A DNA stretch of 64,000 nucleotides from Reticulitermes lucifugus (lineage: Eukaryota > Arthropoda > Insecta > Blattodea > Rhinotermitidae). Made by a program: the position numbers and the translations under genes. Below are positions 12,604-24,244 of the stretch, piece after piece (position 1 is the stretch's first letter; each line of letters begins with the position of its first letter). The notes under the pieces were generated by a model that was given only the letters and a program-made list of their open reading frames with translations, was not told the DNA's origin and ran no database searches. The stretch spans positions 22,840-86,839 of the forward strand of contig JAKCWW010000096.1 of NCBI GenBank assembly GCA_026260175.1. Direction: 5' to 3'.

Positions 12604-13481
12604 CAGGGGCATAGTTGGGAGTGGAGCGAGTTATACCGCCGTCCCGGGCGGTACAGTCAAAGGGGCGGCAAAACGGACGGCAAAATAAATATTATAAATG
12701 AAGATATATGATTTTTCACGCCCAACCAATTTTAAATTACTGAGCCGAATACACGGAAATTCATTAATTAACTGCGAATTTTAAGTTCATAATTTCCATT
12801 AACGTGAGAATATAAAATATTTCAACTATTTTGGTAGCATGATAACAAATGATGCAAAATGTACACATGAAATTAAATCCAGGATTGCCATGGTAAAAGC
12901 AGCATTCAACAAGAAGACTCTTTTTACCAGGAAGTTGGACTTAAAATTTAAGGAAGAAATCAGTAAAATGGTACACTTTGAGCCTAGCTTTGTATGGTCC
13001 TCGAGCTTGGATATTTCGGAAGGTAGATCAAAAGAATCTAGAAAGTTTTGAAATGTGGTGCTAGAAAAGGATGGAGAATATCCATTTGACCGATCGTGTG
13101 AGAAATTAAGTTTTACGTAGCACACAAAGTCAAAGAGGACAGGAATATCTACATAAAATAAGAAGAAGGAATGCTAATTGGATTGGGCGCTTCTTGCATA
13201 GAAAGTTCCTTCGAAAACACGTTATTGAAGGAAAGATCGAAGGAAGGATATAAGTGAGGGGAAGACGAGGAAAAAGACGTAAGCAGCTATTGGACGATCT
13301 TAAGAAAATAAGAGACTACTGGAAATAGAAAGTGGAAGCACTAGATCGCACTCTGCGGAGAATTCGCTTTGGAAGAGGCTATGGACCTGTCGTAGGGCAT
13401 ACAAGGGAATGAATAAATTTCCATTAGGGGTGGCAATTGTAATTACTCGCCCCAGTCGCCAAAAGCCTAGCTACGCCACTG
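12604..13481 (+). mobile_element. Non-autonomous hAT-like element hosting a LINE
   Basis: It begins CAGGGGCATAGTTGGG and ends CCTAGCTACGCCACTG, which read inward is CAGTGGCGTAGCTAGG. These are imperfect terminal inverted repeats of the CAGTGGCGTAGC kind common in hAT-type elements. Flanking octamers are GTATCACG (12596-12603) and GTATCATG (13482-13489), 7 of 8 identical, as expected for an 8-bp hAT target duplication. Subterminal GAGCGAG/CTCGCCCC also pair. No transposase remains; about 190 bp and 45 bp of host element flank the nested LINE. Confidence 0.6.
12802..13425 (+). mobile_element. 5'-truncated LINE with 11-bp target duplication
   Basis: AATTTCCATTA is repeated exactly at 12791-12801 and 13426-13436. 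Between the copies lies the end of a non-LTR retrotransposon ORF2: YFNYFGSMITNDAKC, HEIKSRIAMVKAAFNKK, then frameshifts, then RRRNANWIGRFLHRK, HVIEGKIEGRI, GRRGKRRKQLLDDLKKIR, ALDRTLRRIRFGRGYGPVV. The 3' end is GGGAATGAATAA. The whole insert is about 624 bp, severely 5'-truncated, with several stops. Its 3' end matches the minus-strand fragments at 59.1 and 63.9 kb, defining one family. The insertion lies wholly inside the hAT-like element. Confidence 0.8.
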
Positions 13482-14107
13482 GTATCATGTAGTTTCATAA
13501 TAGTCTGTGTACACAATGAATGATTGCTTCACTGTTTAATTGCAAGACAATTAGTTTATTACCTGTTACCAGGTGCTTTCTGCATACTTTATACTTTTCC
13601 ACTATTATTTAACTTCTGTAAGGTTACCTGATACATTAGGAAGCTACTTTTATCATACAAACTTAACACAATTCAGATTACATTACACGTTTCTAACTAA
13701 ATATTTCGGTACGTGAAGCTGTCCTTTATTAGAAAACTTTTGTTCTATTGAGGTATTAAAATGAATGTACAGATCGCAGTGTATAAAAATCTCCACAAAT
13801 TTTCCATCCCCTTCTCAGCAATTAGGGTTTTGAAGTAGGACATTAATTCAAGTATGTATCTGCTAATGATAATAAAAAATCATATTCCTATAAAATATGG
13901 GGTAAACCAAAATTCCTAAAACGTAAGAATACAGTGTATTAAGAAATATATGGGCCTATACATCCAGATCCTGCTACCTTGGGTTTATTTATGCTTATTT
14001 GTTTATTTATCATTCTTTATGTAACTCACTTATGTCAAAGGAATAGCTCAGACACTGAGTCAAGTTATTCTGCGAGTACTTCGGTTTTCCTTTGTAAATA
14101 TCATTGA

Positions 14108-14370
14108 GGCCGTGCCATGGCTCAGGTGGTTAGTCGCCGACCTCTCACCGCGGAGGGCCGGGTTCGATCCCTGGTCGGTCCATGTGGGATTTGAGGTGGA
14201 GAAAGTGGCACTGGGATTCGACTTTCCCTTGTCAATTTCATTCCACCGGTGCTCCATTAAAATGGAAAAGCAGAAAAAACTTCATCATCTTCATTATCTT
14301 AATCACAGAGTTGCAAAATAAACCTTCAAGGCCGCGGTGCGTCCGTAGCATCAGCTACGGGGCCCTTCAA
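14108..14370 (+). mobile_element. SINE family A (Talua-like), full length
   Basis: The tRNA-like head has an A-box region (GGCTCAGGTGGTTAGTCGCC) and B-box GGGTTCGATCCC. Then come TCCATGTGGGATTTG, AAAGTGGCACTGGGA and the 3' module CCGCGGTGCGTCCGTAGCAT...GGGGCCCTTCAA. AAATATCATT is duplicated at 14096-14105 and 14376-14385. The length of about 263 bp matches the copy at 57.3 kb. It is not a tRNA gene: there is no complete cloverleaf with an acceptor stem. Confidence 0.9.
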
Positions 14371-15209
14371 TAAGAAAATATCATTTCACCACTGCTTCAT
14401 ATTCATGTTTCATCTCATAGCGACGCCACACAATCTCAGTAACTGAACAGCTGCGATAAATATAACATTTCTCTCTGTCGGACAAATGGGGCTTCTGGAA
14501 TTCAAGTGCAATATATTGATTTTCTTGAACACGCTAATACAGTGCGTGTAACACAGTGGCTAGACCGTCGATTTAAGGTTAATCTTTGAGACAAAGCCGC
14601 GAGTGTTTTTAGAATAGTTAATAGAATTCATGCAGCAATTTGTCACAACTGCGGTGTGAGCTTTGAACCCTCAGAATATTTTCCCCTTCTTTCATCAAAG
14701 GACCGCCAAGCATTAAATCATTTTTATATAGATCTCATGACCCCTTGAGTGACTCTTTTTAAGGGAGGGGGTAGAACTCGAATTACGTTTCCTCGTAGAG
14801 GGTTCTACCGACACAGCCGCCCCCACATCCGTCACGTGGATACGTAGATGACAAGTGTGATTGCGACGTGGAGGTATATTATACAGCAGATCTCATTCCA
14901 CTGTCTCTTTGGTTTCGCCGTCAGACTTCTCTATGGCGAGAATGGTAAATTTGCCACGGCTCTGAGATCCAAATGGACCTACTCAGTAGACTAAAGACTG
15001 TACTTATATTAGTCTGTTAATCTAGTGCTCAGATCTTTTGATAGAGTAAATAATTTATTTATTTTCGTAACCCATAACATATACTACAAACTGTTGATGG
15101 TAATTTATATAGCACATAAATCAAATAAATATTTCAAGAAATTGCGTTTTAGGGTACAATTACATCACACGAAATCGCAGAAGGAACTGAATCACCTCAA
15201 ATAAAATTA

Positions 15210-15425
15210 CATATACGTACATGTACATAAAGGCATACGTACGTACTTGTTCAATCTACATACACATAACACACACAAATATACGCACATATAGTCTACA
15301 TACACTTACACGAACAAAGGTACGAGCCACATAGGCTTACACAGCCTATGTATGGACTTCAATGTCAACGTACACGTTGGCTTATGTACATACACGTATG
15401 CATACAATTACACGTATGTAACCCA
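15210..15425. repeat. Degenerate (ACAT/ACGT)-rich tract
   Basis: Loose alternation of TACGTACATG, CATACAC and ACACGTATG motifs without a fixed period. Confidence 0.5.
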
Positions 15426-15666
15426 TTTAACACGTCTAATCTTATGCCAAATTACATAGTATTTTGAAAATAATTCCATACAAAAAAAGGGCATTATAGG
15501 CCAGCTCTACAAAGGGTATTACTAAGGAGATCACATAAGCAGCATTAGTTAGGCGAGACATGCAACACGCATAGAAGAGATGAGAAATACAAACAGATAT
15601 TATTGGAAAACCTGCAGAAAGGAGACGATGTCGGAGATCTAGGCGTCGATAGCACGAAATTAGTAA

Positions 15667-16040
15667 TCTTAATATATGACGTCCCCGTTAGTATATACAT
15701 GCACGTATATTTCACTCTTGTTCGGTAATTACAGTCACAAACCACATATATATTTTCGACACATTAGGCTACCGGTTTCAGCTCTATAGAGCCATCATCA
15801 GGCCTATACAGCAACTATGACAATCAAAGTCTATACATTTTTGTAAAAGGAATCCCCTTATTTTTTACAATTATATGTATAAAGTAAGGGGATTCCTTTT
15901 AGAAAAATGTACAGACTTTGATTGTCATAGTTGTTGTATAGGCCTGATGATGGCTCTATAGAGCTGAAACCGATAGCCTAATGTGTCGAAAATATATATG
16001 TGGTTTGTGACTGTAATTACTGAACAAAAGTGAAATATAC
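15667..16040. mobile_element. Palindromic element with two hammerhead-like cores (Penelope-like?)
   Basis: Arms 15705-15868 and 15877-16040 (164 bp each, about 8-bp spacer) are near-perfect inverted copies. CGAAATTAGTAA is duplicated exactly at 15655-15666 and 16041-16052, consistent with insertion. Each arm read outward carries GGC-CTGATGA-TGGCTCTATAGAGCT-GAAAC-CG-G/A-TA-GCC. This has the hammerhead order: stem I TAGGC/GCCTA (5 bp), CUGAUGA, stem II GCTC-TATA-GAGC, GAAA, a minimal stem III (ACCGGT in the left arm), and NUH (GUA). One extra base sits between CUGAUGA and stem II. Penelope-like retroelements are known to carry hammerhead motifs with tiny stem III and inverted long terminal repeats. 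The assignment is inference. Confidence 0.5.
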
Positions 16041-16885
16041 CGAAATTAGTAAATTGAATTTCATCGAAATAGGCACGAGGGTGTAAACTGGATTCATCTG
16101 ACTGAAGAGGGACATATGGGGGTCTTGCAAAGACTGTTGTGAAATTTTGGCCTCAAAAAAAGAAAAAGAATTTCTTGACGGGCTATGAGGCTATCAACTT
16201 CTCGTGAAGTACCCAGCTCCATGGAATTACCCTATCCTTAACCTCATAAACATGTAAGAAATTAGTATTAACAACGACGAATTTCTCCCGATGTGTAAGA
16301 TGAGTGTCATCAGGGCGTCGAGAATTTCATGCCGTGCGGTCCATTTTAATGTGGAGCGTTCTCTTGCTCTTATATATGTACAGTACACACAAATTAGCAT
16401 CTTGTCCATTCGACTATAGGAATAGCATGTACGTCGCGATGCCAATAAGCGGCAACGTACCATCAAAAGGTAGTAAGTTTGGACGCCCACATGTCTTTAT
16501 TTCTCACAGACATGGAGCGCCCGCATCCTTGTTTTAACGGACATGTGCGCTCGAAGAAAGGTCCGGGCCCCGCGGGGCACATAGAACAGAATAACTTCCG
16601 TTAAGACCTGCTGTAGCTAAATTTAAGTGCGATAATATTACCCCCGTACCGCCGACTGTGGGCCAGTATAAACACATGTCACTAGTTCTTATACAATCCT
16701 GTTAAATAACCGTACTGATGTACTGACCTTATAATGACACTTCATTAATAGCTATGGCTCTAGCCATGCAACTGGCACGCTGAGTAATGTTACAACAAGA
16801 GTTTTATAATCATTTAGATGGCTCTTGAGAGCTTATGCTCATGATAAAGTATTGTTTTCCCTGTGTAAGCCATGAAAACAGAGAG

Positions 16886-17134
16886 CTGAGGTACGGCTTC
16901 TCTCATTCTTAATGTCGGCACTATTTGGAGGTTAGTGGTCAGTTTCATGCCCCGATTGCCTTAATCCAGGAAAAGGACATCCGGTGTCCGTTGACTAGGA
17001 GTCTGGGTGGGCCCCAGAGCCGGCTTGGACCTTTTGGAGAAGATAGTCTCTCTTACCCCTGCCAGGGATCGAACCACGATTTCTCGGCTTTCATCCTGTA
17101 ACTTAGTATAATGACATCGCTATCCCGGCTCCCG
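16886..17134 (-). mobile_element. SINE family B
   Basis: The minus strand starts GGGAGCCGGGATAGCGATG, has B-box GTGGTTCGATCCC, then AAAGGTCCAAGCCGGCTCTG, GGGCCCACCCAGACTCCTAG, and ends CCTCCAAATAGTGCCGACAT, AAGAATGAGAGAAGCC. It is the best-preserved minus-strand copy of this family. Confidence 0.8.
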
Positions 17135-17487
17135 CAGTCCTATAGTGGCACAGCTTAATGAACTTCACTCTTATAAACAAACGACGTTCGCGAACTGTAC
17201 AGATCTTGGCCTCACGTGCAGGTTGTGTGTGAAGTTATGAAGCATATCCATTCCGGCAGGAGACCACATACAGAAGTGCATCACCATGAACAATTTTTCT
17301 ATTTTATTTGAATATGTTTAGCCCTTGAAGAGCTGCTGCGCTCGGTCAGGTTGCTCCACCTGTGTACTGCAGTTTGTTTCACAACCGTCCAGCAGGTAGT
17401 TAGTCTCTTGACCCCGAACCGCTCTTACTAAGGAAACACAGGGTCATCATGACGTGAATCTCATATACATCCAGACACAGTACAGCC

Positions 17488-17600
17488 ATGCACAGAGACA
17501 GGGTAAAACCAGGTACAGGGACAGGCCACAACCAGGCGCAGGGACACGGTAGTATCATGTGCAGGAAGGGACCCGGTAGAGCCAATACTAGGGACAGGGC
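17488..17600. repeat. Degenerate minisatellite (CAGGGACAGG-rich)
   Basis: Units resembling CAGG-ACAGGGACAGG(C/G) recur five or six times at intervals of roughly 25-30 bp and are diverged. Both strands are open here, which is a consequence of the repeat composition. Confidence 0.5.
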
Positions 17601-18666
17601 AGCAGAGACATTTCTCCGGAACTCAAAGCAAGAAACAAGCCTCCGTTTCCCATTGAATTCTCTCTATATTCAGCTAGCTTCTTAGTCTACAGGTCACTCA
17701 AAATGTCTAGATTGATGTAAATTCGAACAAGGTCTCGGGTGCAAAAGTGGAAAATAAAGAACTAGCATTCCTATTTTCTAAAGAAGTTGCGAAATTCTTA
17801 TCACAACTGACAATAAGGCCCAACGGCAATACAACTCTATCACTGCACTCGTGCCTTTGATTCCTTGTTATTTTATATAATTCCCAACCACCTATTTTTC
17901 TGCTAAAAGGAACAGAGAAGCGCCTATGTGGTAACTTGATTTCTTGGAGGCCAAAAGTAGACGAGCATTTTAGTACTATCTGCCCGATATACGTTTATGT
18001 TCACTTCATATTCAGCGTGAATGTAATTACAGAGCATTCCCATTTACTAGGTAGGCATATTAAGGGTGCGGATTGTGATGAAAGTACCAGATGGTTATAC
18101 CTGTCGCACACACCTCACTAGCGACGAGAAATGAAAGCAGACAATAACACAGCTACCTGAGCCAGTGTTATGTTTGCATCAAGAGATTAGGCTTGAAATT
18201 GGTGAAAGCTTAATAACCAGAACCACATCTATAACACTGACTTCAAAAGGACTGTTTCAGACACTCAGTACAGATAATAAGAAAACTTATTATACAGCAC
18301 AACGATATAAATGAAGATGTATATTTCTCTAAGAACATAAGTGTGTAACTCTCTGTTAGAAACGACCAAGAAACAATATGATCATTATTCACAATATAAA
18401 AGCAGAAATAAGTTATTATTTCATCCTTTGATGAAAGAAGGAAATTTGGCGAACAGACATAAAACGAAGTTATGTAGCTGCACCTTTACCTAGTTACGCA
18501 TGCTTCAACGATAATTGTTCCACGTACGATCCAGCTGTTTCACTATTAGTAGCACAAACTGTGTAAAGGTTCACGATACAACAGAATAACAGACTTATTT
18601 TACTGATTAACATAAGCACGTTGTAACCTTTTTTGCGTCAATTGTTCATTCTGTCTTCGAACTAAA

Positions 18667-18689
18667 GGCAGCAACAACAACAACAACAC
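18667..18689. repeat. (CAA)n microsatellite
   Basis: About seven CAA units. Confidence 0.85.
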
Positions 18690-18799
18690 TTTGAACTCGT
18701 TGTGTGTAGTTATAGGCCTACTGCTAAATTCTGATTGTTTCCGCAAAGGCCTACCATCACAAACAGAGCTGGAGAGACTTGTGATGAGTTAACATTGAG

Positions 18800-19375
18800 C
18801 AATGCTTGTGATAAGTCTGCACGAACTATTTTTAATTCGTGACAGAATTTCGATGGGCGTGTACGTAGTATGTTTATTCCGTGAGGAATTTGTGAAAGAG
18901 TTACATGAAGTATGTTTATTCCGTGAGAGAATTGTGATAGGCATAGGCAAAGTGTGTTCAGTCTGTGACAGAACTGTGATAGATCTACGTGAAGTATGTT
19001 TAGTCTGTGAGTGGCTTGTCACAGGCATGTGTAAAGTACGTACAGCCTGTGAGAGAACTGTGATAGATCTACGTGAAGTATGTTTAGTCTTGTCACAGGC
19101 ATGTGTAAAGTACGTACAGTCTGTGAGAGAACTGTGATAGATCTACGTGAAGTATGTTCAGTCTTGTCACAGGCATGTGTAAAGTACGTTCAGCCTGTGA
19201 GAGAACTGTGATAGATCTACGTGAAGTATGTTTAGTCTTGTCACAGGCATGTGTAAAGTACGTACAGTCTGTGAGAGAAATGTGATAGATCTGTGTGAAG
19301 TGAGTTTATTTCGTGAGAGAATTGTTAGAGGCGTATGTAAAGTACGTTCAGTTTGTGAGAGAACTGTGATAGGCG
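18800..19375. repeat. Minisatellite, 42-bp unit with 74-bp higher-order repeat
   Basis: GAACTGTGATAG-type starts occur at 18971, 19055, 19129, 19203, 19277 (GAAATG) and 19361, with spacings 84, 74, 74, 74 and 84. The 84-bp spacing is two diverged 42-bp units. The 74-bp spacing is the same dimer minus TGTGAGTGGC, and this 10-bp deletion is shared by the three consecutive copies. Upstream units (18800-18970) are more diverged 42-mers. Because 42 is a multiple of three, a 14-residue repeating frame appears on both strands up to the first deletion. I do not regard it as coding. Confidence 0.9.
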
Positions 19376-20517
19376 TAGTTTCTCCCCACGTCCGCCACCT
19401 GTTGTTGCTTATCACGAGTATCACTGGCGAGGAAGAAACAGGAAAATGATAAACTTTCGTGAAATCCATTTTAAAACGTAGGACTCCATAAAACCAGACC
19501 TCCTGACCAAATGAATAATATTATCAATATTTCAATGAAGGCTCTGTACCATATGATTAGTTAACTAGTTATCATTGACAGTGAGTAATCCAATTACTTA
19601 ACGCAACTTCATTAAGTATGCCGCAAGTCAGCCAGCCCATTTCACTAGGACGTAGCACAATAAAATGTTTTACGCAACGCTTCTTTATGTTGACACCACC
19701 GCCTCGCTGTGCTGCTTGAAGGATCATGCCCTATATTTTAAATACATGTGAAGGAATGTAGGGGGGTCTGATGTACAGTGTTTCGTGGGCAGACAAAGAC
19801 TGTCTTTTCATACTTCAAACGTACATGCTTGTCGGCAAGGTAAAAAGTAGCGGGCCCTGAAGAAACAATAGCCAGTGACATGCTGATGACGGTTGTGGTA
19901 TGAAGATTTTACTTCCTTGCACGTTTCCATATCTCAATGATAACAAGCTACTTTCATGGTCCCATTACGACATTCAGTGAAACAAGTTTCTGTGACATAT
20001 ACCTAGATTTATAAGACGAAAACGTTGTTGTTCCCGATTTTACACTGCATGATCAACTAGTACAAGCCGTCTCGCTGGAGAATGTGTCCCAACAGAAGGA
20101 CTTACCATAAACTGAGTTCCCCATAAACCCTATGAAACCTGGTATAAATAAGACTTTATATTGTGCAGTCGTCTGACAACATGGCAACTCAAGTACTCAA
20201 GGAATAACGTAGGCCTACGCATGTCTTGAAAACTTTACATCTCGAAAGAAGAGTGATGATTGCCTTCGTTACCGTAAACAGAAGTTGAGAAGTGGGCAAA
20301 AGAGTACTGATAATAGCACAGGAGCAGATATACTGATATGAAATAAAACAGTGTCATCTCTCCGTCGGATTTACATTTGCAGAACCCAGATATAGACCGG
20401 TCATCATAAGCGTAAATACGAGTACGAAGAGGAATCATCATACGCCAGATAGGCCAAGACTCTCTTAACACACACACACACACACTACTTTTACGTTTTT
20501 AACCATACGATTTAGTC

Positions 20518-20789
20518 GATCTCAGTGGCCGCGTGGTCTAAGGCGTGGGTCTGTAGCCGTTCGCTTGCTGGGATTATGGGTTCGAAACCCGCCAGGGGCA
20601 TGGATGTCTGTCTCTTGTGAATGTTGTGTGTTTTTCAGGTAGAGGTCTCTGCGTCGGGCTGATCACTCGTCCAGAGGATTCCTACCGACTGTGGTGTGTC
20701 TGAGTGCGATCGTGAAGCCTCGATAACGAGGAGGCCCTGGCCCACTAGCGGCTGTTGCGCAATTGGAGGGGAAAAAAAAAAAGAAAAAT
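20518..20789 (+). mobile_element. SINE family C, full length with A-rich tail
   Basis: The head GATCTCAGTGGCCGCGTGGT with TCTAAGGCG, then B-box GGGTTCGAAACCC, makes a tRNA-like promoter. The body has GGATGTCTGTC, GCTGATCACTCGTCCAGAGG, GAAGCCTCGATAACGAGGAG and GGCTGTTGCGCAA, followed by an A-rich tail. The same modules are at 21.7 and 49.3 kb. Confidence 0.85.
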
Positions 20790-21408
20790 GATTTGACTCC
20801 TAGGCTAACACAGTCTATGATTGCTAACTGAATGAATAGACCAGCTTTAAATTTCATAGGCTATAATTGTTATTACATTAAGACATTAAATTAGTTGTTT
20901 TTCGTGATAAAACTGGTTTTGTAATACCCCATTAATGTACGTAATAATCTGCTGAGTTACAAAAGCAGCCTAAGTAGTTAAGCAGTTACACAAACATACA
21001 TGCACGGTCTAATTAAAGACGTTCAGAGTTGCCTCGTGTTCGTAGTCTGTGGTGCTGTCACTCTAAGTCGGGAGTACATGGAGAGATAAACGCTGTAAGA
21101 AGCGTCTTTCGTGTCAACACGATCAGGTTAAACAGCCGCTAGCTCGTTGCTTATCTATCGCTTAATGCAATACCGGGTTTTAACCTAAAATAATATTAGT
21201 TATTACAGTAAATTTCTGGGACATAATTTATAAATCCGCACGCATTACAAGTTTGTAAGCAAGTTATTTTGAAGTGAAGAAAGCAGTTGTGCTGTGTCTG
21301 AATATGAATGAATGTCATTAAGAACATTACGAAATTACAAACTTAACGAATGATGGCACTAATTAATATGTTTGTACACAAAATTACGAATTTTCTACTG
21401 CAACTCTA

Positions 21409-21512
21409 GGCCATGCCATGGCTCAGGCTGTTAGTTGCCGGCCTCTCACAGTGGAGACCACTCCATATGGGATTTGTTGTGGCCAAAGCGACATTGGGAC
21501 AAGTTTCTCTAA
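21409..21512 (+). mobile_element. SINE family A fragment lacking its B-box
   Basis: GGCCATGCCATGGCTCAGGC and CCGGCCTCTCACAGTGGAGA are followed directly by CACTCCATATGGGATTTG. The segment with GGGTTCGATCCC that separates them in other copies is deleted. It ends after GACATTGGGACAAG with no 3' module. Confidence 0.75.
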
Positions 21513-21710
21513 GAGTAATTTAGCGTACCCCTCTCAACATCATTCAATCAATGCTTCCTAATCATGTACTCACTCACGTATCACCGACGCTCATAATTTT
21601 AGCAATGCACAGAGTTTTCTTAATAATAATTCATTTCAATTGCCATTTATTAGCGTGCTAGTTTAACAGCGCAATTGCCAGTTATAAAACAGGCGCAACA
21701 TTAATGCGCC

Positions 21711-21955
21711 GATCCCCGTGGCGAGTAGATCTAAGGCGTAGGTCTGCGGCTGCTCGCTTGTTGGGATTGCGGGTTCGAATCCCTCCGGGGACATGGATGT
21801 CTGTCGCTTGGGAATATAGTGCGTTGTCAGGCAGAGATCTCTGCGACGGGCCGATTCCTCGTACAGAGGAGTCCTATCAAACGTGGTGTGTCTCAACAAC
21901 AAGGCGGCCTAGGCCTGAGTAGGGCTGTTGCACCACAGGAAGAAAAAAACAAAAT
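21711..21955 (+). mobile_element. SINE family C
   Basis: GATCCCCGTGGCGAGTAGAT, TCTAAGGCG and B-box GGGTTCGAATCCC are followed by GGACATGGATGTCTGTC, GGCCGATTCCTCGTACAGAG, GGCGGCCTAGGCC and a short A-rich tail. It is slightly shorter than the 20.5-kb copy in the middle. Confidence 0.85.
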
Positions 21956-22029
21956 AAATACAACAAAAATAAAATAAAGACACACAAGTACACAAACATC
22001 CCAATATAACAAAAGCAGTAAGTCAGATT

Positions 22030-22480
22030 TATAATAATAACATTAGTAATAATAATAATAATAATAATAAATTTTCCACTTTGGACTCTTGTGAAAGACA
22101 TATTCGCCTTTGCCCCCGCAGGATTAACGTTTCTGTTGAACTCATATTGTAGGCTAGTGGATGCGTTGGTGACGTAGCAGCGAGCCTCCGCCTTCCAGTC
22201 GGCATTACTGCAGCAATCGCTGTTTCGGACAGACGTGCTGAGGTCTGTCGATGTTGGTTGTTCGTAGTCTCGGAGACGGAGCGACAACAACAGGACTGTT
22301 TCCAGGCTTCTTGAATATGACGTCGTGTAGATTTGCATACAGATATTTCAGGGCTACTCCGAAGAAGTAAACGGCAAGCTCCTCTGAAACGTCGGTATTT
22401 CAATACTAAGCTACAGGGAGTCATGTTCCAGAAGACTAGAATCTTCATCAGAACAACTGTGAGAATGTCACACATGTCGC
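22030..22480 (-). mobile_element. Retroposon fragment with (ATT)n tail
   Basis: On the minus strand a 148-residue open frame contains KILVFWNMTPCSLVLKYRRF. This is a variant of the FWDxTxxxLVxxYRRFGxT reading also found at 35.1, 39.6 and 61.6 kb, so it marks a dispersed repeat and is not a host gene. The minus-strand sequence ends in a TTA/ATT microsatellite (22070-22031), like the simple-repeat tail of a retroposed element. The complement carries CTGAAACGTCGGTA, a variant of the core motif CCGAAACGTCGGTA. Confidence 0.55.
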
Positions 22481-23764
22481 AAGAGAGAATACGGTACTGA
22501 ATGAGAGCTGAAGGCGGATGGAGGAAAAAAGTTGGGGAAAGGAACCTCCATAGTAGTTCCGGTAAGGTGGTAGGTAAAGTGGGAAGATACTGTCCGTCTT
22601 TAGTATCCAGTCAGACAACAGGTGTAGCGACTATTCGTAATTAAAGTATGCAAAGTGCTTATTATTTGTTATTATTTCTATGTATTCTATGGTAGAAATT
22701 CTATCTTCTTCAGAAACACTTTAAAAATATATTCGGCTGACTTTATTTTTCATTTAGGAAAACGAGAAAAACCACGATGATAGCCACACACGTATCAAGA
22801 GCTGGAGGAACATGAAATGTCTACTGTAGACCACCTTAAACTGGCCTATAAAAAAGGTAAGCAAGTCAACATGGAGCAAGTCAGAAACTACCGAATCATG
22901 TCAAAGCACTACTGTCCACCCCTGATTTATTACTTCGCTTATGACGTATACAGTAACAGAAAGTTTCTGCTGTTCTTGCCCAGTGATTTATCCAATAACA
23001 ACGACAACGCTAAACAACTGGTTGCGAAGTGCGGGTAAAGGACACACGCTACATCACATCTTTATATGTCACGGGTTAAAGGTCATCGTCATACTTTGCC
23101 CAAGGTTTATTGCAACGACTACTTCTTGAACTTGCAATATATTTCGGCAAGATCGGCCTCAAGGATAATGGTACATAGTCAGACAGACGAAGTAATACAA
23201 TGTCGTTAAATAAACACACAGGATTCTTTCAACGACACTTGACAATTCGAGGCGTAGGTTAAACTGCATGAAGTTACAACACTTTTTCTTGTAGCAGAAA
23301 ATTAGCTGAGTCCACCTGACTGATGTCCCCCCCCCCCCTTGCGTGTTGCTGACGGTGGTCATAGCCCCCTGCGGCATGTCGGTTACGACCCGGTGACACT
23401 AGCGACTGTAAGGATGCAATATGATCGCTGGCCGTTGACCTGCTGTCCGCGCGTTATTTCTTGTGGTCCAGTGGCGTAATTGAGCAACTGGCATACGATG
23501 GGTCAAATGTTCGGAGCATTGTCTCACCTGAGTCACTATGAACAAGAGCCGTATATCAATGTAACAACCACCGAGATGCTGCACTAACGTTTAGACGAAA
23601 CTGATTTGTGGTACAACGCTTCGTGCTGTTTGATATTCTACTGTATACGATTAGATCTTTCACTGCTTTTCAATGCTTATAGTGGAGAATGATGTTTCTA
23701 TTATTTACTTATCTTTTATTTAGCGACACTGTCAATAGCTCAAACTATAGAGCATGAAGTGTAG

Positions 23765-24244
23765 AGTGAATAATAGATTGGTAAAATGTCGCAAGTGCTA
23801 CTTTGGATCAATGAAATATTTTAGTTCAAAGCTGTTGTCACGTAAAGTTAAATGCCTCATTTATAAAACATTACTTAGGCCAGTACTCACATATGGCTGC
23901 TAGACTTGGGCTATGGGTAAACAAGGAGAGAATATTCTTAGATCCTTTGAAAGGAAAGTTCTACGGATAATATTTGGTCCAGTACTTGAAAATGGATGTT
24001 GGAGGAGGCGCAAAACCTCTGAAATATATAAGCTCTATGATGAACATGTTGTGAAATTTATTAAGCTTGGGAGACTTAGATGGGCTGGGCACGTGATGAG
24101 GATGGAAGAAAGTGACCCTGCGAGGAAAATCCTTTGTACTAAACCAGGAGGGACTGGAGACAGAAAAAGAGGCAGACCAAAGTTGAGGCGGTGCGACGAG
24201 TTAGAGCAGAACAGAGTTTGGAGAACAGAATCAAAAGAAAGTAG
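23765..24244 (+). pseudogene. LINE ORF2 C-terminal fragment (second family)
   Basis: The frame reads LVKCRKCYFGSMKYF, SSKLLSRKVKCLIYKTLLRP, VLTYGC, then a TAG stop, then MGKQGENILRSFERKVLRII, FGPVLENG.WRRR, LGRLRWAGHVMRMEESDPAR and RKRGRPKLRRCDELE. L.R.LK..IYKT..RPVLTYG, FERKVLR.IFGP, RLRWAGHV.RM and G.R.RGRP..RW.D are standard post-RT motifs of non-LTR retrotransposons. The premature stop at about 23901 and 5' truncation make it non-functional. A 22-bp inverted repeat abuts its end at 24245. Confidence 0.8.

Noticed and set aside
18802-19137. 111-codon repetitive protein
   Set aside because: It is the by-product of a 42-bp minisatellite that is open on both strands, and it is broken by the 10-bp deletions in later units.
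22029-22475. 148-codon minus-strand gene
   Set aside because: It contains a YRRF reading shared with other repeats in the window and ends in a leucine run encoded by an (ATT)n tail.
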